Counted from the stretch's first letter, positions 42,695 through 52,640 are shown. The stretch: 64,000 nt of DNA from CAIZWU01 sp942492905 (GCA_942492905.1 OW818657.1:4402001-4466000); one strand, 5' to 3'. Notes: a model not told the origin generated them from the sequence alone. Numbers and translations: made by a program.

Positions 42695-45600
42695 ATGCCC
42701 GTTTCCCTGACTCAGTTCCCCACCCCAGGTTCGCTGCTGATCCGCCATGCCGGCGATCAGGTGACATTTTCCCTGCACCCCGGCTCCGCCACCGCAGGCG
42801 GGGCTTTTCTCCGCACCAATCTCCGGCAGGTGGCCCGGCACCGGGCGGAATTGATCGCAGCGGTGGAGGAAGGCTGCCCTCCCCCAGGCCTCGACTGGGA
42901 GGATTTGTCCATGGCGCCGGATGGAACCGGAGGCTGGTCGCTCACCCTGCCCTTGCCGGACGTGGGGTCCTTTGAAGCCAAGGCCTACCTGCTCCGGGAC
43001 GAGCTCTCCCCACCCCTCTGGCCGGGGGCCGAGGGCAATGTCATGATCAAAGTGGAACCCGCTTGGACCGTGGCGGAAAACTCCATCTATGCCGCCTTTC
43101 CGCGGCTCTTCCGCAACAACGCCGGGGACGTGCCGGAGGCCTCGCTGAAACCGCTGGATGACGCCGGCTACACCGTGATCCCGCCCACCGGCACCTTCCG
43201 CTCCGTCACCGCCCGGCTGGATCACATCATCCGCGACATGGGTTTCGGCATTGTCCTGCTCCTGCCCCCTTTCCCGGTGCCGTCCACCCATGCCCGCATG
43301 GGGCGGTATGGCAGTCCTTTTGCCGCCTTGGATTTTTACAATGTGGACCCGTCCCTCGCCGAGTTCGATGGCCGGACCACCCCGCTCCAGCAGTTCCGCG
43401 AACTGGCGGATGGCATCCATGCCCGGGGCGCCCGGCTTTTCATCGATATCCCCATCAACCACACCGGCTGGGCTTCGCAATTGCAGGGGCATCATCCCGA
43501 ATGGTTTGTCAGGAACGAGGACGGCACCTTCCACTCGCCGGGAGCCTGGGGCGTGGTCTGGGCGGACCTCGTGAAGCTGGACTATCAACACCGCGCCCTG
43601 TGGCGGGAAATGGCGGACGTGTTCCTCTACTGGCGCCGTCAGGGTGTGGACGGCTTCCGCTGCGATGCCGGATATTTCATCCCCCAGCCGGTCTGGCGTT
43701 ATATCACTGCCAAGGTGCGCCACGAATTCCCTGACACCATTTTCCTCCTCGAAGGCCTCGGCGGTCCGATCCCGGTCATGCTGGAGCTCCTCACCGAAGG
43801 CGGCCTGAACTGGGCCTATAGCGAGCTGTTCCAGAATGAAAGCCGCGGCGCCATGGATTGGTATCTGCCCCAGGCCATCGCCCAGTCGAAATGTCAGGGC
43901 TACCAGGTCAACTTCGCGGAAACCCACGACAATGCGCGGCTCGCCGCCACTTCCCCCGCCTGGGCCCGGCTGCGCACCGCCGTGGCCGCCTTGTGCAGCC
44001 CGGCGGGCGGCTGGGGCCTCACCTGCGGGGCCGAGTGGTTCGCCACCGAACAAATCCGGGTGCACGGCGCGACCTCCCTCGCGGAAGGCGCCGGGGAAAA
44101 CCAGACCGCCGCCATCGCCGCGCTCCAGCGGCTCCTGAAACAACCGGCCTTTGCCGCCGGGGCCACCCTGCAACTGGTCACCAGCAGCAGCGGGTCCGGC
44201 GTGGCCCTGCGGCGCGTCTCCCTGGATGGAGCGCAGTCCCTCCTCATCCTGATGAATCTGGAAACCACCACGCCCGCCGAGGTCACGTGGCCGGCGGCGG
44301 ATTTCCCCTCGGGCTCCCTCGTGGCGGTGGCTTGCGGCTCGCCGCCGGCTGCCCTGGGCTGGGGGGATGGCACTGGTTATGCCGAGCTCGCTCCCGGCAC
44401 CGTGGCGGTGCTGGCCGCGGCTCCCCTGACCGATCCCCCGGTTCCCGCCATCATCGTGCAACAGACTGCCGCACTCGCCCAGCAGGTGGCCGTCTGGCTG
44501 AAGGTGCCCGCCGACCGGCCGGTGCCCGCCGCCGCCGTGCTGCCGGACCATCCAGCGGCTTTCTGCAAGACCCTCTCGGGCCTGCCCTTTGCCCCGGTCA
44601 CCGTGGTCACCTGGCCCCGCGACCAGCGGCGGGAAGTGGTCTGGCTCCCTGGCGATCTGCTGCTCCTGACCGCCCCGGAGCCATTCCGTTATTCGGTGCA
44701 AGCCGGGGGCCAGCCCTGGGCGGAAGGCCATAGCCTGCCCGGCGCGGCAGGGCATTTCAGCCTCGTGCCCCGGCCGGACGACCGCCCCGGCCCAGCCTCG
44801 GTGCTGCTGCGCCTGCCCGGCCAACGCGGCACCGTCCCGCTCCTGATGCCCGCGGCCCTGACCGATCCCTCCGCCACCGCCCACGGCCCGCAGATCCGGG
44901 ACGAACCGGACCTGCACCTCGTCCTCACCAATGGCACCGGCGCCATGGCCCACCTGCGGGCCGCATGGGGCACCGTGCGCACCCAGTATGACGCCCTGCT
45001 CGCCGCCAATCCGCATCCTGACTTCCCGGTGGACCGCCGCATGGTTCTGACCCGCTGCCGGGCCTGGCTGGTGCGGCGCGGATTCTCCACGGAAATCAGC
45101 GCCCTCTGGACGGAACAGGTGCGCCTCGTTTCCGGCCAGACCGCCCTCTGGACCTTCCGCCTGCCCTGCGGGGACGGCCACTGGATCCACCTCACCGCCA
45201 CCGTGCACCTGACCGCCGGTCAGGATGCCGTGAGCGTCACCTTCGAACGCACCCCCGGCGATGATGCCGGCCCCGTCACCCTGATCCTCCGTCCTGACGT
45301 GGAGGACCGGGGCTTCCATGAAAAATGGCACCTGCCGGTGGACCAGGTCAACGCCCTCGACGCGACCCTCACCCTCCAGCCGGACCGCTTCTCCATGCCC
45401 TGCCAGCAAGGCCAGCTCCAGGTTTCCGTCCCCGGCTCCACTTTTGTCAGGGAACCGGAACGCCTCACCGTGGAACACCCCGTCGATGCCTCGCGGGGTC
45501 TTGGCAAATACTCGGATCTCTTTAGTCCCGGTTATTTCACCCTGCCCCTCACCGCCGCCACTCCCGTGGTCCTGGCCGCCGGATTTGACCGCCCGGGCAG

Positions 45601-46827
45601 TCTCCCCGTCCTCGTGGCCCCGGCCCCGGCGGATGTCGCTTCCCGCCACTTCACCCTGCTGGATGCGGTGCGCCAGTTCATCGTGAAACGCGATGACTCC
45701 CTCACCGTGATTGCCGGGTATCCGTGGTTCCTCGATTGGGGCCGCGATACCCTGATCTGCCTCCGTGGCATCGCTGCCGCCGGGGAATTGGCCGCCGTCC
45801 GGGACATCCTCAAGACCTTCGCCCGCTATGAGAAGGACGGCACCCTGCCCAACATGATCCGGGGCCATGACGACTCCAACCGCGACACCTCGGACGCCCC
45901 GCTCTGGTTCTTCACCAGCGTGGCCGATCTGCTGCAACGGGAAGGCCACGACGGCTTCCTCGATGAAACCGCCGGCGACCGCACCGTGCGCCAGGTCCTG
46001 ATTTCACTGGGCCATGGCTATGTCAGGGGCACCCCCAACGGCATCGCCATGGATGCGGAAAGCGGACTCATCTACAGTCCCTCCCACTTCACCTGGATGG
46101 ACACCAACTACCCCGCCGGCACCCCCCGCCAAGGGTATCCGGTCTCCATCCAGGCCCTCTGGTTTGCCGCCCTCCAGCTGCTCTCCCGCATTGACGGGGA
46201 TCCCTCGTGGCCCCTCCTCGCCGCCCAGGTCCAGGCATCGATCCTCACCTATTTCACCCGCCCTGGCCAACCCTGGCTGAGCGACTGCCTGCATGGCAGC
46301 TCCGGGCAAAACGCCCGGCAATGCATTGCCGATGACCACTTGCGGCCCAACCAGCTCATGGCCGTCACCCTCGGCGCCGTCACCGATCCCGTGCTCTGCG
46401 CCGGCATCATCGAGGCCTGCACGGAACTCCTCATCCCCGGCGCCATCCGCACCCTCGCCGACCGCCCCGTCGCCTTCCCCCTTCCGGTGGAGCGTCTCGG
46501 GCAGCTGCTCAACGATCCCCAGCATCCCTTCTGGCCGCGTTATGAAGGCGACGAGGACACCCGCCGCAAACCGGCCTATCACAACGGCACCGCCGGCCCT
46601 GGCCCATGCCCATGCTCGCCGAGGCCATGCTCATGCTCTACGGCCCCGCCGCCCAAGCCCGCGCCGCCGGCATGCTGGCCTCCTCCCTGCCCCTCTTCCA
46701 ACACTTCTCCCTCGGCTCCCTCGAGGAAGTCATCGACGGCGGCTACCCCCACACCCCGCGCGGCTGCGGCTCCCAGGCCTGGTCCATCACCGAATGGGTC
46801 CGCGTCCGCCAGTTGCTGGAGGATTGA
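42695..46827 (+). CDS. GH13-like/amylo-alpha-1,6-glucosidase debranching enzyme, frameshift near the 3' end
   Basis: The ATG at 42695 (MPVSLTQFPTPGSLLIRHAG) starts a protein of about 1377 residues. The first half is an alpha-amylase-like barrel: FIDIPINHTGWA, nucleophile region DGFRCDAGYF, acid/base region FLLEGLGG and AETHDNAR. The last third resembles the amylo-alpha-1,6-glucosidase domain (DWGRDTLICLRGIA, DGTLPNMIRGHDDSNRDTSD). Near 46593 the sequence HNGTA is followed in frame by GPGPCPC, but the next frame reads WPMPMLAEAMLMLYGP and ends at a stop at 46827; one missing base explains this. It is a sequence error or a recent mutation truncating the last ~75 conserved residues. Role: storage or dietary alpha-glucan breakdown. 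Confidence 0.82.
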
Positions 46828-46903
46828 AGCCACCGTCCCTGAGTAGTGTTAGCCATTTGACTCGTCGCCAGCCCCAGACCGTCCGCGAATCGATCAACCA
46901 TGG

Positions 46904-47443
46904 TCATCCGCCGGCGTTGGCGAGCACTTCATCGATGAATGCTGCCTTGGCGTCGGTATAAGCCTCGCGGTCGTGGCGATGCTGCCCAGCAAGTTCATGT
47001 TTCAGCTGCTCATAGCGTGTGGCGATGGTGGCATCGGCCCGCAGCAGGTCCCGGAACTGTAACCACCGGACCCACCGCTCCCCGCCGAAAACGACCAGAT
47101 GGAGATGATGAGTGCGCCGGCCGGAGGCGTGCCGCATGAGCCAGCGCCGGTCCGAAAGCGTCGCGTTGAACTCCGCGGAAGTCTCGTAGCCGTGCGCACA
47201 CAAAGGCTCCAATAAGGCATCGGCCTCGGTGAGGGAGCCCACTCCGGCAAGGATATCGATGATCGGCTTGGCGGCGAGTTGTGGCACGGCGGTGCTGCCG
47301 ATATGTTCAATGGCGGCGAAACGCCCCGACAGGAAATCCAGGAGACGATCCCGCTCCGCTGCGAATTGTTCCGCCCATCGCGGATCGTGCGCCGCGATGT
47401 GGACTTCTTCGGAGATGGCGCGGGTTAAGGCTGACGTGGTCAT
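46904..47443 (-). CDS. GrpB-family (UPF0157) nucleotidyltransferase-like protein
   Basis: 179 residues. The family motifs are clear: VHIAAHDPRWAEQFAAERDRL, AIEHIGSTAVPQLAAKPIIDI (the nucleotidyltransferase-like GSTAVPGLxAKPxID signature) and HHLHLVVFGGERWVRWLQFRD. GrpB proteins occur alone or fused to dephospho-CoA kinase; the reaction is not firmly known. It follows the 157-residue membrane protein by 9 bases on the same strand, so the two are co-transcribed, and is convergent with the debranching enzyme. Confidence 0.9.
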   Translation of the reverse strand: MTTSALTRAISEEVHIAAHDPRWAEQFAAERDRLLDFLSGRFAAIEHIGSTAVPQLAAKPIIDILAGVGSLTEADALLEPLCAHGYETSAEFNATLSDRRWLMRHASGRRTHHLHLVVFGGERWVRWLQFRDLLRADATIATRYEQLKHELAGQHRHDREAYTDAKAAFIDEVLANAGG

Positions 47444-47452
47444 GGAAAAACA

Positions 47453-47926
47453 CTATCTACGGACGAGTCCCAGGTCGCCATTCCACATGTCTGGATCTTC
47501 TGGCGGGTTGGGCATCAATCGCAATTCGTCCCTGAAGCTGATGAACCTCATCATCGAATCGACACCCTCTTCGGTCAGACGAAGATTCCAGTCGTCACGC
47601 GACCATCTGCCCGAAAACCTTTCGGTATCGGATCCGTAATCAAAGGTGTGGTCTCCTCGGAGGGTTATCGTCTTCCGGTCATCCGTCCAAGTGCCGACAA
47701 CACGAGAGTCGTCCGTGATGGATGGGTTCCATTCCATCGAACCCTCAAACGCGACCTCCGCGATAACTAAGCCAATGACGCCCAATACGATCGTCGAGCC
47801 AAAAATGAGCGCAGCCCGTCTCCGACGCAACAATCCCCAAATCGCTAAAGCTGAGCCTGTGAGAAAAACCGCACCAAGAAACAGCGCAATGAACAAGTAG
47901 CCGAATGGGATTGCCGTCCGAATCAT
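47453..47926 (-). CDS. Small membrane protein with lipocalin-like C-terminal part
   Basis: 157 residues. Two transmembrane helices occupy the first 60 residues (FGYLFIALFLGAVFLTGSAL, LIFGSTIVLGVIGLVIAEV). The rest reads VVGTWTDDRKTITLRGDHTFDYG...FSGRWSRDDWNLRL, a pattern like short lipocalin-type stress proteins (GTW at the first strand). No known family is assigned with confidence. Codon use is less GC-rich than its neighbours. It is the first gene of a two-gene unit with the GrpB-family gene. Confidence 0.65.
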   Translation of the reverse strand: MIRTAIPFGYLFIALFLGAVFLTGSALAIWGLLRRRRAALIFGSTIVLGVIGLVIAEVAFEGSMEWNPSITDDSRVVGTWTDDRKTITLRGDHTFDYGSDTERFSGRWSRDDWNLRLTEEGVDSMMRFISFRDELRLMPNPPEDPDMWNGDLGLVRR

Positions 47927-48301
47927 GGCGCTGGGAGTTGGGGCGAACTACTGATTCACCGACAGGATTGCAGGAGAGTGCTCCACCTTGTCTCCAGCAG
48001 GAATGTCGGGGGAATGCGGAATCATGGGATAAGCAGGTGGGATTTGGGGCTGGATTTCCGGCATGGTGAGGGGAATTCCGCTAAGATGCCAGCAAATCCT
48101 TCAAATCCGGCAGAAGTGGGGCGGACTACTGTGGCCATGGGGCAGGTCGCCTTGCAGGAAAAACCCAGCACTCGGGGCGCCGCCCCTTTGGACTGCGGGC
48201 AGCCCTGCTGCCGCTTTCTCCAGCCAGCCCTGCTGGCGTCGGACCAGATATTCAATCCACCCCGCAAAATACGATCCTCGCCGCAAATCGTTTAGGCGCC
48301 A
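47927..48301. other. Intergenic region with paired short palindromes
   Basis: 375 bases without a supported gene. AGCCCTGCTG occurs twice (48201-48210 and 48226-48235), 25 bases apart, each at the heart of a small hairpin (GCAGCcctGCTGC and CCAGCcctGCTGG). This could be a REP-like interspersed element or terminator structures for the leftward desaturase gene. Only one copy lies in the window, so its repeat nature cannot be judged. The remainder shows nothing recognisable. Confidence 0.4.
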
Positions 48302-49252
48302 TTAGCTCCGGGGCTGCGCCCGATGATAACCATGGTCACCTGGCGATTCCGGGTTGATTGAGGCAAGCTCCGGCCTCTCGGGAAGGTCTGACGGGAGCTT
48401 GAGGTTCCAGACGAGACCGACAGAGCGTAAAACGCAAAGCGCCCACCAGCCGGGGTCATGCGGCGAGGGACGCAGCCCGAGCTTGGCGGAACCGGGGAAG
48501 GCATGATGGTTGTTGTGCCACGACTCGCCCATCGTGAGCAGACCGATGTGAGGCACGTTATGACCTTGAACGGCGTGTCCGCTGACGTGCCAATCGCGCT
48601 GTCCGGCATTGTGGGCGAAGTAACCGACCAGCCAATGGCCGAGCAACGAAAAGGTGATGCGGACGGAAATGCCCCAGACGACAAAAGCCACGCCGCCGAG
48701 TATGTAGAAAAGAATGGCCCACGGAAGCTGCTGAAGCATCCAAGTCCGCTCCATGAACTGATAAAACCGGTTGGTGGCGACACGTGGCTCCATCTGGAAC
48801 CTTGGGGGCTGGTCGAGGCGGATGTCGCCGTGAATCTGCCAGAGGAAATCGCGCCAAAGCGGGTTTTGATGGATAAAATAGCGGTGACAAGACTCGTGGC
48901 GCTGCGACCAGTCGCGGATGTCGTGCATGTAGAGGATGCGAAAGGGGCCACCCATACCGACGACAGTGCCGAGATGCACCAGGATGTATTCGAGCCACTG
49001 CGGGCACTCGAAGCTGCGGTGCACCAGCAGACGATGCAGTCCGATGGAATGCCCAAGGCAAAGCGTCGTGACCGTGAAGACGAATGACAGCAGGACCGCG
49101 TCGTAGCGAAAGGTGAGGTAGCCACCGACGACGGCAACAAGGGCATGTGAAATGAACCAAAGGGACTTCACGGGTGCCCACTCCACGCGACCCTCCACGG
49201 GATTGGTGTGCCCGCTCTGGCGCAGCATTCGTGGGATTTCGTGAGCGTTCAT
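48302..49252 (-). CDS. Acyl-CoA/fatty-acid desaturase
   Basis: 316 residues (MNAHEIPRMLRQSGHTNPVEG). Histidine boxes of the membrane-bound di-iron desaturase family are present: HRLLVH (HxxxxH), RHESCHRYF and WHNNHHAFP. Four hydrophobic segments match the usual topology (SHALVAVVGGYL, LLSFVFTVTTLCLGHSIGL, LPWAILFYILGGVAFVVW and the segment after it). It introduces a double bond into saturated acyl chains, adjusting membrane fluidity. The second box reads HESCH, a variant of HxxHH. The gene is transcribed alone; a perfect palindrome lies about 120 bases upstream of the start. Confidence 0.88.
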   Translation of the reverse strand: MNAHEIPRMLRQSGHTNPVEGRVEWAPVKSLWFISHALVAVVGGYLTFRYDAVLLSFVFTVTTLCLGHSIGLHRLLVHRSFECPQWLEYILVHLGTVVGMGGPFRILYMHDIRDWSQRHESCHRYFIHQNPLWRDFLWQIHGDIRLDQPPRFQMEPRVATNRFYQFMERTWMLQQLPWAILFYILGGVAFVVWGISVRITFSLLGHWLVGYFAHNAGQRDWHVSGHAVQGHNVPHIGLLTMGESWHNNHHAFPGSAKLGLRPSPHDPGWWALCVLRSVGLVWNLKLPSDLPERPELASINPESPGDHGYHRAQPRS

Positions 49253-49367
49253 CTCGGGACGGGCCAGAAAGAGCCTTGCAGGTCACGTGAAAAACCGCTG
49301 CTGAACTGCCCTATCTTTCCGTAGCCGGTCCCACCGGGCCTGTCCAATTGAAACGGGGCGGACATCC

Positions 49368-49387
49368 GTGGTCGAGTCCTCGACCAC
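49368..49387. promoter_or_regulatory. Perfect palindrome upstream of the desaturase gene
   Basis: GTGGTCGAG (49368-49376) and CTCGACCAC (49379-49387) are exact inverted copies separated by two bases, 115-135 bases upstream of the leftward desaturase start at 49252. The size and symmetry fit an operator for a dimeric regulator. No regulator gene is adjacent, so the role is speculative. Confidence 0.35.
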
Positions 49388-49543
49388 TCTGGGGAGATGC
49401 TGGCGCCGGGCGGGGGAAAGCGGGGCGATCCTTGGCGTGGGTGGCGGGTGGCGTGACGGACTAAATCCTCCAGTATTTCCCTGACAGTGAAGTGGATACG
49501 ATAGAAAAAGCCAAATCCAAGAATTACACCCGGAAGACTCCAA

Positions 49544-49625
49544 CTAATCACTTGGACGCCATCATCTGGTCACTTGCACCCTTCCAACTGATCAATTGCC
49601 CCCCTCAATTGATCAGTTCGCACCC
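49544..49625. repeat. Four phased ~22-bp direct repeats, like an IS21-family end
   Basis: Units begin at 49544 (CTAATCACTTGGACGCC), 49566 (CTGGTCACTTGCACCC), 49588 (CTGATCAATTGCCCCC) and 49609 (TTGATCAGTTCGCACCC), so spacings are 22, 22 and 21 bases. The approximate consensus is CTGATCACTTGCACCC. Tandem repeats of this size and TGRTCA-like core are a known feature of IS21-family ends, where the IstA transposase binds. The third and fourth units also form a perfect 13-base inverted repeat (49586-49598 with 49606-49618). No istA or istB is present, so this would be a solitary end or remnant. Iterons are the alternative. Confidence 0.5.
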
Positions 49626-49781
49626 TGCCTTTGATAAGAGAAGGGCAAGTTGCTTACGAAGGCATCGCTTGTCCGTTACCTGCCGCTGCTCTGCCCACGG
49701 CTCGTCTGCGGCAGAGTCGTGCTACGTCCCCTCCGGGGCTGCCTGCGGCGGGGCGGTGGATGGAGCGGTAAAGAAAACTCC

Positions 49782-49813
49782 TTGACCCTGCACTTAACTA
49801 CAGGGTGTAGGGT
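49782..49813 (+). promoter_or_regulatory. MerR-type promoter/operator of the copper operon
   Basis: TTGACC (49782-49787) is followed after about 20 bases by TAGGGT (49808-49813). The long spacer contains the dyad ACCCTG (49785-49790) and CAGGGT (49801-49806), with 9 of 11 positions symmetric across the 22-base site. An overlong spacer filled by a dyad is the hallmark of promoters activated by metal-sensing MerR proteins through DNA untwisting. It lies just before the merR-family ATG at 49820. Confidence 0.78.
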
Positions 49814-49819
49814 GGAGTC

Positions 49820-50269
49820 ATGAAGGATACTGCTCCGAGCACCTGGACCCGCGCGACCCTGGCCAAGCTGGCGGGGGTGGGGGCTGAGTCCCTGCGCTTT
49901 TACGAGCAGCAGGGCTTAATCGAGAAACCGGCGCGCAACGAGGCGGGCTACCGGATCTATGCGGGGGGCGATCTGGAGCGGCTGCAATTCATCCGCCGGG
50001 CGCAGGATCTGGGATTCAGCCTGCAGGACATCAAACAACTGCTGCAACTGACGGGGAATATCAAAACCCCGCGGAAGTCGGTGCGCGATTTTGCGGAAGC
50101 GCGGCTGGTGGTGATCCGTCAGAAGATCAACGATTTGCAGGCGATGGAAAAATCCCTGAGCCGGCTGGTGACCCAGTGCAGTGGCAAAGGCGCGCTGCAG
50201 GGCTGTCCCATCGCGGAGTTCATCGGAGGCCAAAACATCAAACCCCAAGGAGAAAATTGTCATGAGTGA
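49820..50269 (+). CDS. MerR-family heavy-metal-responsive regulator
   Basis: 149 residues. The N-terminal winged helix reads WTRATLAKLAGVGAESLRFYEQQGL, followed by YRIYAGGDLERLQFIRRAQDLGF and a dimerisation helix. The C-terminal metal-binding loop has C-S-G-K-G-A-L-Q-G-C-P-I, resembling the CxxxxxxxxCP(I/L) site of MerR/ZntR-type sensors, and a further Cys precedes the stop. It probably binds its own promoter at 49782-49813. The ATPase gene starts inside its last codons (50262, 8-base overlap), so regulator and pump form one operon. Metal choice (copper, or Cd/Pb/Zn/Hg) cannot be fixed; the pump suggests copper. Confidence 0.88.
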   Translation: MKDTAPSTWTRATLAKLAGVGAESLRFYEQQGLIEKPARNEAGYRIYAGGDLERLQFIRRAQDLGFSLQDIKQLLQLTGNIKTPRKSVRDFAEARLVVIRQKINDLQAMEKSLSRLVTQCSGKGALQGCPIAEFIGGQNIKPQGENCHE

Positions 50270-52640
50270 TTGCTGCCATACCCCCAAGCCGGAACCGGAA
50301 AAGAAACCCTGCTGCCAGACGGCACCGGCGCCTCCCAAGCCGGCGGCGGCGCCTTCCTGCTGCCACGGAGGACAGGATCATGCCCACCATGCGGCGGTGA
50401 AACCGGCGGCGGGCGCGAAGTATTTCTGCCCGATGTGTGAGGGCGTGGTCTCGGACCGGCCGGGGGATTGCCCAAAATGCGGCATGGCCCTGGAACGCAA
50501 CCCGGTGTGGCAGGCGGCGGCGAAGACGATCTACACTTGCCCCATGCACCCGGAGATCGAGCAGGATCATCCGGGGGAATGCCCGAAGTGCGGCATGGCC
50601 CTGGAACCGAAGACCCTGCCGCCCGGCGAAGCGGAGGAGGAGGATCAGGAGCTGGTCTCCCTGCAACGGAAGCTCTGGCTGAGCACGGCGCTGGCCTTGC
50701 CGGTGTTTTTGCTGGCGATGGGGGAGATGATCCCGGCGCTGCGGGTGCGGGAGTGGCTGCCGGACGCGGCTTTTGGCTGGGGGCAATGGGTGCTGGCCAC
50801 GGCGGCGGTGTTCGGGCCGGGGGGATTCATCTTTGGCAGGGCCTGGCGGTCCCTGAAAAACAAGAGTCTGAACATGTTTACCCTGATTTCCCTCGGGGTG
50901 GGAGCGGCGTGGCTTTACAGCACCATCGCGGTGGTGGCTCCGGGGCTCTTTCCCCACTCGCTGCGGCATGGGGGGCATGTCCCGTTGTATTTTGAAGCGG
51001 CGGCGGTGATCACGGCCCTGGTGATCCTGGGGCAATGGCTGGAAGCCAAGGCGCGCAGCCGGACCGGGCAAGCGGTGCAGGCCCTGATGGGTCTGGCCGC
51101 CAAGACCGCCCGGCGGGTGCAGAACGGTCAGGAAGATGATGTGCCGCTGGAGGCGGTGAAGATCGGTGATGTGCTGCGGGTGCGGCCCGGGGAAAAGATC
51201 CCGGTGGATGGGGTGCTGACGGAGGGCACCAGCAGTGTGGACGAATCCATGATCACGGGGGAGCCGCTGCCAGTGAGTAAACAGGCGGGGGACCAGGTGG
51301 TGGGAGCCACGATCAACCAGACGGGCGCCTTTCTGATGCGCGCGGAAAAGATCGGTAGTGAAACGCTGCTTTCCCAAATCGTGCAGATGGTGGCGGAGGC
51401 GCAACGGAGCCGGGCCCCGATCCAACGGCTGGCCGATCAGGTGTCAGGGTGGTTTGTGCCGGCGGTGGTGCTGGTGGCAGTCCTGACGTTTATCTGCTGG
51501 ATGATTTGGGGGCCGGAACCCCGCCTCGCCTACGCCATCGCCAACAGTGTGGCGGTACTCATCATTGCCTGCCCCTGTGCCCTGGGGCTGGCGACGCCGA
51601 TGTCCATCATGGTAGGGGTGGGCAAGGGCGCGCAAATGGGGGTGCTGGTGCGCGATGCCGCGGCCCTGGAGCAGGCGGAGAAAATCACCCATCTGATCAC
51701 CGATAAAACCGGCACCCTGACGGAAGGCCGGCCGGTGGCCCGGGAGATCGTGGCCACGGAGCCTGGCCAGGAAGATCATGTCCTGGCCCTGGCCGCCGCG
51801 CTGGAACAGTTGAGCGAACATCCCCTGGCCCATGCCATCGTGAGCCGGGCCAAGGAAAAGGGCCTGACTCCGGCGGCGGCGAGCGGGTTCACCTCCATCA
51901 CCGGAGCCGGGGTGAGCGGCACCATCGACGGCACGCTGGTGCGGGTGGGCAAACGGGGGTGGCTGGAAACGGAAGGACTGGCGCTCCCGGCACCGCTGGC
52001 GGCGGCGGCCCTGGCCTTGCAGGAAAAGGCCCACACCGTCCTCTGGGTGGCGGAGGGACCGGCCATCGCCGGATTCATCGCCGTGGCCGATCCTATCAAA
52101 GCCTCCACCCCGGAGGCCGTGAAAGCCCTGCAGGACATGGGTCTGACGCTGGTGATGCTGACGGGCGACAATCTGCAGACCGCCCAGGCGGTGGGCCGGG
52201 AACTGGGCATCGCCGACGTGCGTGCGGAAGTATCGCCCGCCGACAAACTCACCGCGGTGCGCCAGCTGCGGACCGGGGGGGCGGTGGTGGGCATGGCCGG
52301 CGATGGCATCAACGATGCGCCGGCTCTGGCCGAAGCGGATGTGGGCATCGCCATGGGCACCGGCACCGATGTGGCGATCCAGAGCGCCGGACTGACCCTG
52401 GTGAAGGGCGATCTGCGCGGCATTGTGAGGGCGCTGGGACTGAGCCGGGACGTGATGCGCAACATCCGGCAGAATCTCTTCTTTGCCTTCATCTACAATG
52501 CCGTGGGCATCCCCCTCGCCGCCGGGCTGCTGTATCCCCTGACCGGGTGGCTGCTGAACCCGATGATCGCCGGGGCCGCGATGGCGCTCAGCAGTGTGTC
52601 GGTGATCGGCAACGCGCTGCGGCTGCGCAGCAAAGCCTGA
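50262..52640 (+). CDS. copA: Copper-transporting P1B-type ATPase
   Basis: 792 residues from the ATG at 50262, with AAGGAG at 50247-50252 nine bases upstream, one of the few clear ribosome sites here. The N-terminus is rich in Cys/His (CCH, KPCCQ, SCCHGGQDHAHH), followed by two heavy-metal-binding modules (FCPMCEG...CPKCGMALE and YTCPMHPEI...CPKCGMALE). P-type motifs: TGEP, CPC (Cys437-Pro-Cys439), DKTGTLTEG with phosphorylated Asp481, SEHPLAHAI and GDGINDAPAL. The YN in helix 7 (FFAFIYNAVGIPLAAG) and MALSS in helix 8 match Cu(I) specificity (P1B-1). It exports Cu(I) from the cytoplasm under the MerR-type regulator. Confidence 0.95.
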   Translation: MSDCCHTPKPEPEKKPCCQTAPAPPKPAAAPSCCHGGQDHAHHAAVKPAAGAKYFCPMCEGVVSDRPGDCPKCGMALERNPVWQAAAKTIYTCPMHPEIEQDHPGECPKCGMALEPKTLPPGEAEEEDQELVSLQRKLWLSTALALPVFLLAMGEMIPALRVREWLPDAAFGWGQWVLATAAVFGPGGFIFGRAWRSLKNKSLNMFTLISLGVGAAWLYSTIAVVAPGLFPHSLRHGGHVPLYFEAAAVITALVILGQWLEAKARSRTGQAVQALMGLAAKTARRVQNGQEDDVPLEAVKIGDVLRVRPGEKIPVDGVLTEGTSSVDESMITGEPLPVSKQAGDQVVGATINQTGAFLMRAEKIGSETLLSQIVQMVAEAQRSRAPIQRLADQVSGWFVPAVVLVAVLTFICWMIWGPEPRLAYAIANSVAVLIIACPCALGLATPMSIMVGVGKGAQMGVLVRDAAALEQAEKITHLITDKTGTLTEGRPVAREIVATEPGQEDHVLALAAALEQLSEHPLAHAIVSRAKEKGLTPAAASGFTSITGAGVSGTIDGTLVRVGKRGWLETEGLALPAPLAAAALALQEKAHTVLWVAEGPAIAGFIAVADPIKASTPEAVKALQDMGLTLVMLTGDNLQTAQAVGRELGIADVRAEVSPADKLTAVRQLRTGGAVVGMAGDGINDAPALAEADVGIAMGTGTDVAIQSAGLTLVKGDLRGIVRALGLSRDVMRNIRQNLFFAFIYNAVGIPLAAGLLYPLTGWLLNPMIAGAAMALSSVSVIGNALRLRSKA

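Larger units (their letters stand above)
49253..49819. other. Gene-poor region with palindrome, IS21-like repeats and merR promoter
   Basis: 567 bases without a supported gene. From left to right it holds a palindrome (49368-49387), four phased direct repeats (49544-49625) and the metal-responsive promoter (49782-49813). Open frames here are short and lack any recognisable domain. No transposase gene or fragment was seen. Confidence 0.6.

Noticed and set aside
42551..45949. A 1132-codon open frame on the minus strand
   Set aside because: It is antisense to the debranching enzyme, whose frame shows clear catalytic motifs. The composition (Gly, Arg, Glu, His-rich) is typical of a shadow in GC-rich DNA.
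49544..49625. Iteron-type replication origin
   Set aside because: The repeats are phased, but no rep gene, DnaA-box cluster or AT-rich unwinding region is nearby; an IS21-like end or regulatory array explains them better.
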